Below, in pieces: positions 26,201-38,200 of a stretch of DNA of 64,000 nt. A program made the translations under genes and the position numbers. Position 1 is the first letter of the stretch. The number at the start of each line of letters is the position of its first letter. Below the pieces are notes generated by a model, which was not told where the DNA came from, ran no database searches, and saw nothing but the letters and a program-made list of their open reading frames with translations. The stretch spans positions 434,001 through 498,000 of the forward strand of contig JAUIRK010000004.1 in NCBI GenBank assembly GCA_030549495.1. The letters run 5' to 3'. The stretch comes from Nectonema munidae. Lineage: Eukaryota > Nematomorpha > Nectonematoida > Nectonematidae.

Positions 26201-29200
26201 TTATAAAAGTATCGCGTACGCATATATAGCAAGCAAAAGCATATTACAACACTAAATAAAATAACTCAGAAGAGAGTTTACAGTCATCAATAGCTCTCTC
26301 ATCTGTTTCATTTCCACTTTTTCTCTTGCTTTGCACAACACTTCTTGGTTCACTTCTTACACCGTTAACTCAGTCGACTCCATTACGCGTAACAGCAATT
26401 CATTTTTTGATTTTTACTATAAATATGTTTCTACTTTTTTGTCTGTAATGACATTTTCTATTTTATGATAAAAACTAAATAAAACAAATGCTTTGTTATA
26501 GAGCGATATGAAAGCAGTCAATGGGTGGTTTAGTTTTTACAACTTTTCTTCAAAATCTTGGAAAACCAGCAAATCGACAAAAGAAGTTGGATACAAGCTT
26601 GGGAAGAAATTGACAAGCCAATAGCAATCAAAGAAATTCTCCCAACATCTTGTTACGCCTTTTGTGACGCTACTCCCTGGCAGATCGGCATCAAGACAAA
26701 AACCCAAGAAGTAATACTGCATACAAGCAACCCAAAAGGAATACCAGAAATGGAACTAATCGCAATCCTAATCACTAAACTACTACAAGGTAAAAATATT
26801 AAAATATTTTCAGACTCACTGGTCTGCATTGGGAGTCTACACGCCAGTGGATCTAAAGACCAACAGCTTCAATAATGGATCGCTCTGATGGATGGCAAAC
26901 ATGAAGATGCCGCCCGACAACTCAAAAGTGATGTCAAATACATCTCCACACAAATCAACCCAGCGGATCGATTATCAAGACTCTAAAAATACCGTATATA
27001 AAGGCAACCCACCTCTTGATGATCACTCTTCTTAATATCTTTCTATTATTCACGCCCACACACCCACCTCTTTTTGAAACCACCGTATACTTTATATTGT
27101 TTGTTAAATTTTCAAATATTATTTTCATAATTTTTATAGATATGAATGAATTGTAACACTTCCATTAGCTTTTTATTCGACAAGCAATTATTCTGGCTTT
27201 ACTCTTTTGAACTCGTGGACTAGTTCTATCATATTTAAAACATAATATTTTTGAAAACCTCTGCTATTGCGACCTTGATTACTTTTGGCAGTGAGATCTT
27301 CAGCTGGTGTCGCTCATATGAAAAATTTTGATATAGGAAAGCAGTAAATTATTCTATATGATGGCGAAATTTGGAAACATTTTTAAGTAGAATCCGTACA
27401 AAAAAAATTCTTTTCGAGAGAAAAGTTCTAGTTGTACCCTAGTCTTAAGCCCGACCTAATTGAAATTTGAAACTCTAATACTATATATGAAATTTTATAT
27501 TCGAAAATGAAAACTGAAATGTCTGAAGTTGTGTTTAATTTTAGCTTTTCAAGTTATCAGTCTGAGTGAAGCATTGCAAATGTGGATCTCAGCCACCGAC
27601 CACTAACTCTGGGATAAAGTGTAGACAAAAAAGAAAAAGTCTAGGAAGGGCCCTAGACCATGTCCGATAATTTTAGGTTCAAATCTTTCATTCGTCAAAA
27701 ACAAACTACTTATAACTCGATGCATATGGTACATGAATGGCATTTTGAATTTTTTTCGTTTTTTCAAAGTTTTGATTATAAAAATTTTGATTTGTTTTAC
27801 TCAAAACCAAACATTAGGTGGTTGTCAGGATAATTGGTTGGAGCCCCGTACTTTGAATTAGGTGATCACTCGTTCGAATCCCGTCTCCGCCAAAAATTCA
27901 TAGCTCGATGTCAGCGGTGCGTCAGTGCCTTATCGATGAAAATACCACACTACCACCTTAGGGAAATTTATTAACTTATTTTAAATGAGTCAGTATAATT
28001 TTTTTATAACCATATTAGTAGTTGGTTTCTTAAAGCAAATTTTGTTTTACGTCAAAATAATTTTAATCAATAAAGGAAAAACTTTTGGAGAAATCTGTGA
28101 TGCAGTTACATCGATACGATGAAAATATTTTCGTTGAATGTTCTTCGAGAAACTGTTTTTCTATTAATGTAAGGCATTTCGTAAGCATTGTTCTCGAAAG
28201 CATTTTTCTTTTTCTCAGCAAGCATGCTCAAGCCATGATTACTTTGATGATTTTAAATTTTCGCCTTCTGATGTATATTCTAAAAGTAGTCACCTTAAAG
28301 ATGCCTTGTTCTTGCTCAAACTGAAAGCAAACTTTTTGCTCAGCCAATCATCTATAAATCAAATGATTCCTTTAATTCGTGCATTAGTAGATGAAAAACT
28401 TATTGATATTCAAGATGAAATAAAGAATTTGGGCCTTGATTGTCGAAAAATGAATGAAGTTAGTAGAATTTTGAAAGTTAATTTGTTTTCTGGTCTTGAA
28501 ACGACATTTTTACGATACAAGTATTTTTTAAATTTCGATCTTGTCGAACCCCTAAGTGTTCTTTTAGGAATAAAAAGTGTTGTTAATACGAAGAAAAAAA
28601 CGGTTACTAAAAATGTTTATGGATACTACGTTCCTTTCATGCGACAATTACAAGCCCTTCTTTTTTCCAATTAAATACGCTTTTTAGGTGTATACGCATT
28701 TTTTTAAAAAGCATGAAGAATTTTTTTGATGGATCTTACTTTGAATTTCGATCAAGAGCACAATTCTCTTTTTATTGCTCTCTATTATGATGATTTTGAA
28801 ATCGCAAATCCTATAGGCTCACATAGAAAAAAAACATAAAATAACAGTTCTCTATTGAACACTCTTGAACGTTTTGCCACATCTTCGCTTTACTTTACCC
28901 TATTCACAACTTTTAGCAATTACAAAAACACAAAACCTGAAAAAATTTGGCATCAAGAAGCTTTTGGGAAATTTCGAGGAAGATATCAAAAGGCTGTTTC
29001 ATGATGTGGAGTTAAAAGTCAATGAGGAAATTAAAAAAATTCATGGCATCTTATATTGCGTTTTGGGGGATACTCCTGCTGCACAATACATTGGGGGCTT
29101 CAAAGAAAGTGTAGGTTTCGCTAAGAAGCCGTGCAGAACTTGTGAAATTGATATTTCACAACTCTCAAATAGTCTTACTGGAGCGCAATTTAAAAGGAAC

Positions 29201-32200
29201 GAAAGAGAACATCATATCAGGTGTGAAGAAAAGAATAAAAAATCGCTTCCTGAAAAAAAATATTTTTCAAAGTTATATGGCATTATAGCGATTTTTTCTA
29301 GCTACTTTTCCTCTATTTAAAGTCACCGAGTATATATTACACGATCAGATGCACATATTGTTTGAAGGTGTTTTCAAACTAACATTACAATTAACTCTAG
29401 AATCATTCTTTTATAATAAAAAAAAGTATTTCACCCTTGAAAGACTTAACTTTCTTATTTCAAGTTTTGACTATGCTGAATCTATGTCGAATAATAAACC
29501 TCAAACTTTGGAAAGAAACTCTTTGAAGTACTTCAATACTCTTCCTATGACGGCGATCGAAACAAAAAACTTCATGTTGGTTTACCTTTTCTTATATCGC
29601 ATTTAGTTACCAAAGATGACAATGTATGGCAAAACTTCATCAGGCTTACCAAAATATGCTTATTGATATTATCTCCTATTGTATGCGATGTCTCGCTCGA
29701 CTCCTTATATATTTTGATTTTTCAACATACTTCTTTTTATGCTTAAACTTTCGGTCATATAACTTTTCCGCCAAGGTTTCATTATCTTACACACTTTGCT
29801 GACCAAATTAAAAAGTTTGGGCCGGCACGCAACCATTGGTGTGTCAGGTTTGAGGCAAAGCATGGTGTTTTTAAAAATGTTAAATGGAAGAATTTTAAAT
29901 ATATTGAAAGGATATATACTGGATGTGTATGGAAAAAGTGAAAAGAAATTTAACTTCACAATCTGATGTTGAAATAGTAGAAAAGCATCCCCTAAAAAAG
30001 TGATTTGTATTTACTTTTAGAGAAAAACTCCGAACTTTCTTCAAATCATGGAACTTTTTTTTCAACTAATTTAACAAAAGTGAAAAAGATTAAATACAAA
30101 ATAGATGACGTGTTGCTTTTTTCGGACATGAAAAGTGACGAACTAAAGTTTTGTTCAATTGAAAAAATATACATATCATCCAATAGTCAAATTGTTTTCA
30201 TATGTGATAAACTCTCAATTATTGAGTTTGATGCTCACCTAAACGCTTTTTGTTGTAAAAAATAATCCGAAAAAATATGTATTGATACTATTGATTTCGA
30301 CAAAATTGATTATAAATGGCCACAAAGTTTTGTGATTCATCAAGAACTTCTATATGTAGTTTTAATTAATGTTGATTTCTGTTGGTCTACCATTTAAACT
30401 TTTTTCCCTGATGCTTATAACATCTTGGTTAATAATAAACTTTAGGGCCTTTTTATTTGAAAACACCAAAATTTTAGGTTGAAGCGTATTGGAAATTTGA
30501 GTAAGTTGTCTCAAAATTAAAATTTTGTGTTTGAGCATTTTCAAGGAATAAGTTTGTCATGAGTAAAAGAACCATGGACGAGGTTGCAAAAGAAATCGAC
30601 GAAAGTACATCAGCTACACAGCTTTGAACTTTCCTTCCTATGTTATTTCGGCTTTCCAAGGTTATCGATTTTTCAGTGATCAACCTGTTATTAGTTTTTT
30701 GTTCTATAGAAAACGAAGCGATGGTTTGGCTTTTTTTGAACTAGAAGAGAAAGTCATTTTAAGTATGCTTGATAACATAATTGGACCTACGAAAAAAATA
30801 ATGATTCTTGTTGGTAAAGTTAAAGAAAGTAAGCAAATGATTTCTGGTATTGAAGATTTATCCCGTGAAATTATTCCAACTTCTTCAAAGGTAATTTTGG
30901 TGATAAATTTATATAATTCTATATATAGTTATTTTTCCAGACAACAACGTTGAGTGAAGAAACTGAAATAAATATGTATTTGCCTAAATTTTCTTAATTT
31001 TTTTTATCTCTTCTCAAAACTGGTAACGTCATTAATGAATTTGATCAACTTGTAGAAGTTGCTTATCACGTTTTGTCACTGGAAGATTTTAATAAGAAAG
31101 AAAATTACAATCTTCTAGGCAAAACTTTATTTTCAAAGTATCCTTGCATTGCTTTCCCTTATGGTAGATCTCCATGAGTAAGTACTTAACTTTTCTTCAA
31201 ATTTTATCTGATATATTTTAGGCATATTTCAATAAGAAACTTTCCCAAAAAGTTCGGAACATAAGGTGGAAGTGGAACAAACGGAAAGCTTCTGGAAAGT
31301 CAACAGATAAGAACAAAAAAAGTTCAAAATTTGTTGTTAGTAAAAAATATCGTAAGTATACTTTTAATCTACATTTCCCAATAGTGTATGCATCCTTTTA
31401 TCATTTTTGTTGGTTTTATAAAACATGATGAAACAGAAATGTCATCATCCGAAGCTCATTGTTTTTTTGTGTGAACAAGTGAGAAATAGTATCCAACGAA
31501 CAAGATGTTTCAGCCATGTATCTGGCACAAGAAATTTCCTTTCCAGAAAGAAGAAACATGATTAAAAGCCTTCCAGTTGACTTACGAGAAACTGTAATTA
31601 AGTTTCCTTTTCTAGAGAAAGTAAAACTGGTAGACTTTTCTAAATTATGATATTTTTTGAATTTAATTTTTCTTTTTTTACCAGGTTGAAAAAGAATTTT
31701 TCTTAATTAAAACTGAATTATTCGATGAAGATATTGACAAAAACTTAGAAGAAACTATAGAAATACTTGTGCAAATTTTGCAACTACGAGTTTCAGATGA
31801 TGAAAATCTAAGAGATTTTAAAGTTTTCACCAAACTAGATGAAATCACTTCTTTTTCATCTAGAAGCAAAACAAATGACACGCTTTTAACGATTCTCGAT
31901 GTAAGCATATAACCTCGTTTTTAATACATTCAAAAATATAAATCATCTTTTTAGGAAAACTCGCTTAATATAACATCAGAAATTGGCAGCTCGCCCAGGA
32001 TGATAATATGCAATAGAGAAGAGATACGGTTCATTTATATAGTTGGAGATGTATATTTCCTTACTGAAATTATGGAACAACATTAACAAGAAATACCAAT
32101 GGTACTTGTTTTTGCTTAAAATATATTGCGTTTTTTGTTTGGGGTCACCTATGACCTAGACGTTTTCAGGAGCACTGGGATTGTTTGCAAAATATTCTCC

Positions 32201-35200
32201 TAAAAATTATTTATCCTGAATTTTTTAATTTTTAGAATTTTTATAGATAATAACACCCAGTTATGTCTCGTGAATCTCTTAGTGATAAAGAAATACAAGA
32301 AACTTTAGCTACTTCAGCCGATTTGAGGTTGATAGTGAAGAACATATTTGTGATGAAGATTCAGAAACAGAAGACAATATCTTGCCTAATGAAGATGATT
32401 CTTCCTCTTCTAGTTATGAAGAAGACTCAGAAGAATATGATGATGAAAATTACAATACCTCAAGAGATGGAACAAAATGGAAGAAAACTTTCCCCTCCAC
32501 TCAACAAGGAACTTTGAGACGGAATACTCTACGAGTGGCACCTGGACTTACAGCCATCAGTAAAAACATAGACACGCCAATAAGCGCATTTCAGCTACTT
32601 TTTGATGATAGTATCTTCAATATGATAATAGATTGTTCTGAAAAGAAGGCAGCACAACTCGGTCATCCTGAATGGAAATTGAAGAGAGAATCACTGAACG
32701 CTTTTATTGGAATCATGATTTTATTTATTCTATTTGTGAATAAAGTTTTTTTTCATTTATTTTGTATTAAGTTTGGGTTTGTTTTATCTTTAGGTAATAG
32801 ATATGACTAACGAGCACACTTCTATAACTTGTTTTATTTTAAATGCTGGCCGATAAAAGAAGAGAATATAAACCCAATATGATAACGCAAAATAGATTTT
32901 AGAAGGAAAAGGAATCGAAGTACATTTTAGAGTGTTTTTCCTTTAAAAGGCTAAAAGTTGAACTGACAGATAACCATTGATTCAAATTAGCAAGAAAATT
33001 TGATCAAGTATGATTTTTAACATATTGGTTTTTTGGTCATTTTAATTTGGGTCAGTTGTTTTTTACCCTTTGGACTTCTACTCTTTTCGCAGACCCCTAT
33101 TGACTGCTAAACGGCTTAAAAAGTGTCGTGTTTAAGTTTGAAGTGTTTCCAATTTTCGTTTTTATAAATGTGTTTAAACGTTTAGTAAAGCTGTCGTGTT
33201 TAGATTTGAGGTGTTTAGGAATTTGTTTTTAAAAATGTGTTTAGGCGTTTAGAGATTAAACATGCTTAGATTTTGAGGTGTTCAAAATCTGTGACAAATT
33301 TGGTGTTTAGTTTTATGTTTAAATTCTAAACACATTTTTTAGTGTAATCATTGCTTTTTTAAAGGAATTTTATATATAATAATTAGGACAGATGATTTTC
33401 TTTTCTTGGGACACTGGTTCTCAAAGGGTTAAAAGGAGATGATGATTAAAATGGGTTTTGGCTCTACATAAAAAATATACCTTGGCTCATGCTATTTTAT
33501 ATACACAAAGGATTAATTAAGAATGTATTTAAAGTAAACTTTGACAGCCATTTGAGCAACAAATTGAGAAGCGTAAGTTAAGCCTTTGGAGCCATAGGTA
33601 ATCAAGGTTGAGTATCCTTGTTCACTTGCTCGAACCAGCATCTCATCTATATCCTGGTATATAAGAAAAGAGCAAATCAAAATTTAGCATTACAAAAAAA
33701 CATAAATATACGTGTTTGACAAAATTTTTTAATGGGGAGATTCTCATATTTAAAAAATGATTATGCAAATTTAGGATATCACGGTAAGATTAACCAACTT
33801 CATCCCATGGTCATCTTTAACCGACGAAGACCAGTTCTTTCTGGTCCTTTTACGAAAATATGAGAGATTAATCAATTCAAATTCAAGATTTAGCTATTAT
33901 CATGTATGCCTAATCAAACTTACTGTTTCATATAAAGACACTCGATTGACGAATAAATTTATACAAACACGATTAAGGGACAAATTTGTTCAAACACAGT
34001 TGACGGACTCTATGACGTTTTTGCCCATTTTTTTTTATAAAAATTTCAATTGTAAATCATATTGAAAATATAAAAACATACTGAAAAATTATAAACAATT
34101 TTCACTATTTTTACTTATTTTCTAACGTTAAAAGTGATAAATTATAGAAATGGAGGTGACAAGTAAAATAAATCATCCTGAACTTATGACTTCAATCTCG
34201 TCATTTGATTCCTTCATTTTCCTTTAAACAAAATCGAAACTAAATATTTTGAATACTTAAAAGTATAGCAGCTAAAAGGCATTAATTGATGCAATAGCAT
34301 TTATTTTTAAATCATAATAAAAATATCTTTTTGCTCACCTTTTCCCGTTTATTCAATTCAGGATGAACAAATTTTCTATATAAATAACTTGAGCCTTTTG
34401 TGAATGGAGAGAGGAGCCATAGCACAAATAAAATCTTCAGTTCGTAATAAAATGGCAGCCTAAAATAAATTCAAAAGGAAATATATAGTGGAGTATTAGA
34501 AGAAACATCATAACGAAGGTAACAGGACAACTGCCTCAAGCTATTTGCTTCCGGTCAACTGCCCCTAATATATATATTTATTTATTGGCTCTTAAAGTAA
34601 AAAGCTACACACGGATAGGAAAATAATGGCCATTTTTTAATCATGATCTGAATAAATCAAAGATTGTAGTTATCTTTCACCGGCTTAATGGTGAACCCCG
34701 TATAGACTCTTATTTTATTTTAGTTCAATGATTCATGGTAGTCTTTTAAAACAAAAACTACGAGTAGAAAGTACTTGCAGACTACTGTCCGATATATTTG
34801 AGCCAAGAAATTCTAAATTAAAGACAACGCTAATTTATAGAAAAATTAAATTATCTTTCAGAATCAGCTGATCTCAAGCTAGTGATGCCCTAGATTAGTA
34901 CGTGAAAAGTTTATTAATTTAGCTATACATTCAATGAGAGTAGGATAAAATTTTTATATAATTTGAATATTTTTTTGATTCGAATATCAAGTAAACCTTC
35001 TCCATCAAGTAAATAGCTTTGGAAACAGGGTAAGTCGTATACCAAGAGAAATTAGTGTTAGCAGGAATATCTAGATCCCTAGATTTTAATCTAGCATTGA
35101 ATATAGTATGTGAAATGGTGAGTTTGGGTTCAAACGTAAAACTCACAAAAAAGTTATGAGTTCCAGCTAAATGCGATATCTTGAGGAAATGGCATAGTGT

Positions 35201-38200
35201 TGAGAAAGGAAGATAGCAATAGAAAGATTGAGAATTTATATGTTCTATTTTCCCCTCTTATCTTCACTCTTCTTTACTACTTGGAAAAGTCACATGATGC
35301 GAACTTGGCCATGCTTTGTTTGTTAAACTAATTGGCAGAGTTTGGCATTATATTTCTTTCAATAAATTTTAGAATTTTATTTTTTTATCACTGGGTTGTA
35401 TTATAGTTTATATCTATCACAAATTACTAGAATAGCTAATTAGTCATAGCGAGTGAGTTTATTTCCGTATTTTATATTGTGAAGTATATACTGCAGATTT
35501 TTATGAAAATTGATATATATATATAAATGAATGACTTTTTACATTATAACATCTATCATTGCAACTTTAAAATACCTTGAAAAAGTACAAAGTCAAGGCC
35601 ATGTCTTAAAACATATGCATTAGTACCCTATAGACAATTTCGGGATTTGTAGCCTCAGCAGGGATGATCAAAAAATTACAATTGATTTAAAAAAAATTGA
35701 GATATACGGTGTTACAGCAACGTTTAGTAGACTTAGTACTGAGTGTGGTATTGTTAAAAATTACAATTCAAAGAAGTGATACCTAATTTCCCTAGAAAAA
35801 TGGCTATAAAAGAGTTTTTCGTTTTTCTCCAAAAATAAATTTAAGGTAAAGTTTATTTATTTAGGCAGAAACTCCTGTTCAACTAGGGTGGTAAAGGTAC
35901 CGTAGGGTGTTTTCATGGACTAAGTAAATCCTGTTCAACTAGGGTGGTTTGGTGTGTTTATATCAATTTTTGCACATTTCATGATCTATATTTCTATGTT
36001 TAGGATCTGCCTATATAAGTTTAGAAGAGGTATAATACTTCCAGCAGCACAAAATATAAAAATCAAATAAATACAAAGCAACTAGCAAACTAAGCAAAAA
36101 GGACCGACTAGATAAATGCAGAATTGTAATCATAAAAAAATAATGGAGAAAATAAAGCTTACCAAAATGAGATGAATATGTCAGCAAGTGTTTCTAGTGC
36201 AGTAAAAATTGCAAACACAATCCAGTACATCATCCATTTTACCTGAAAGTATAATTTTAATGCACGTACTTGAATGATTTTACCATGCATGTTACATATA
36301 ATAATTGTTTTATCGACTCCTGGCTTCATTTTATACACTTTTTACACTCCTTCATTCATTTCTTTACTTTGTAGTTGACAGTTTTCAATTGTTCTATACT
36401 TTTTATATTTTTAATCGTGAGTTACTATTACTTTAAAATGTAACGTAAATGTAAGTAAAAAGAGTTAAAAATAGCAAAACATGGAAAATATTCTAAATAA
36501 ATATGATTTTTATGCAATATAACATTGAAAAAAGTATTATGTGGAGATATATTGTTTGATAATAATTCTATTTAAAAACATCTTTTTAGTTCAATGAATC
36601 AAGATATGAAATTTTAAATTCAAGTCACAATTATTTTTATTATTTGTGTAAGAGTTTATGCTTAAAAAAATTGACTAATTCTCTCTAAAGTTCAAGAGGT
36701 TCGCTCATTCTTAAAATATACACGTAAAATAGTTACATGGGTAAACTATAATAGATATAATATAATAATCTTGCATGTTTAACCCATTAACGGCCAGAAT
36801 ATTCAAACGATATCTAATGCAAAGCAGAACATTTGGATTAAAGCATTATTAATAAAATATTTTTATAAAGTCGATAATAGTCGAATCAAGTTGATGATAA
36901 AAAAATACTACTGCGTGTATTTTTGGAGAATGATAATAATAGATGTAGGAAAAACATGGATGTCAGCTTGAAATTCATTGAGTTTATAGATAGATCAGAG
37001 CCTATTAAATTGTGAGGCACAAGCCCCCCCCCCCCAACTATTTCTCAAGCACCCCCTCTAGCTATTTTTCAGGCTCCCCTAAAAATTTTCCATTACCCTA
37101 AAAAATATGTCAAACAATTATTTATTTTATGATAATTTTATTCATGATAATTTCTTTTATGAAAATGTAATCTGTATATATATGGCTTGACAAATACATC
37201 AAATGTTTTCTTTCCGTCTTGGAGCATATTAATCTGATAGTTCAAAAATTAGCGCCCCAATGACGCCCCCCCCCCCCCCCCATTTTTGCTTAGCGCGGGC
37301 ACTGAGATAGATAGATAGATAAATTTATAATGCTGATGAAATAAAATTGCTTCTGATAAAAACGTTATCTGCCGAATTCGTGTTGGTTAATTCAGGTACT
37401 GAAAATCATAATTTACGGATCGGACAGGGGTTGAAAATTTAAATTTTATTAGGGTTTGGTTAGAATAGAGCATAAAAATCTTATTTTCGGGTCGTATTTA
37501 TGAGAAAAAACGTATGTTGCAGATCCATAGAAGACAAAGACTAGATGCATGTTATACATTCGTCTCAGGCCGACATCAAGTGCGAAGATATCTATGAACA
37601 TACACATGACAGTCGAGAAGATACACGCATAATCACGACAGCTTAGCATTGCTGTGATTAAGTGTAAATGAGACGGTGGTAATTTGCTAACGGTTGCGCC
37701 ATCCTCTCATCCTGGGTGATTCCGAGTTGAATTACAAAAACGCAAAATGATTTCCGTGGAAAAAGTTCATTCTTTTCTTTGACAAACATTACAATAATTT
37801 AGGTGTAAGGGGGTATTACATGTAGTGTTTAAAGAGTTCGACTGAGACAAAAGAAGAAACATCACAAGATGAAAAATATATTCCTGCTGATCTATATAAT
37901 ACAATGGCATAGGCTTCAAGTCTCCTCTATTCAATCTGTAAAATTTGTTACACTATTATAGTTTTCGCAAAATGTATGTCTCCCTTTTCCAGTAACAACA
38001 AACTCTTAACATAATTGGCAAGTGAGTTGTCACCGTCAATCAAAGAGGTCGACAAACTACGAATCGAGAGCTGAATGCGATAAGTGATTGCTTTTCATAT
38101 GGTACACGCTTAGTTACGAAACTTGAAAAATACTAACAATCTAATTGTTCTGTATTTTGTTAGATTCTCATTTAAAACACAAATCTTGTCAAAATTTGCA

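Noticed and set aside
27820-27900. Possible functional tRNA gene
   Set aside because: Box B is good but the T-stem and acceptor have mismatches, and a SINE-like body follows.
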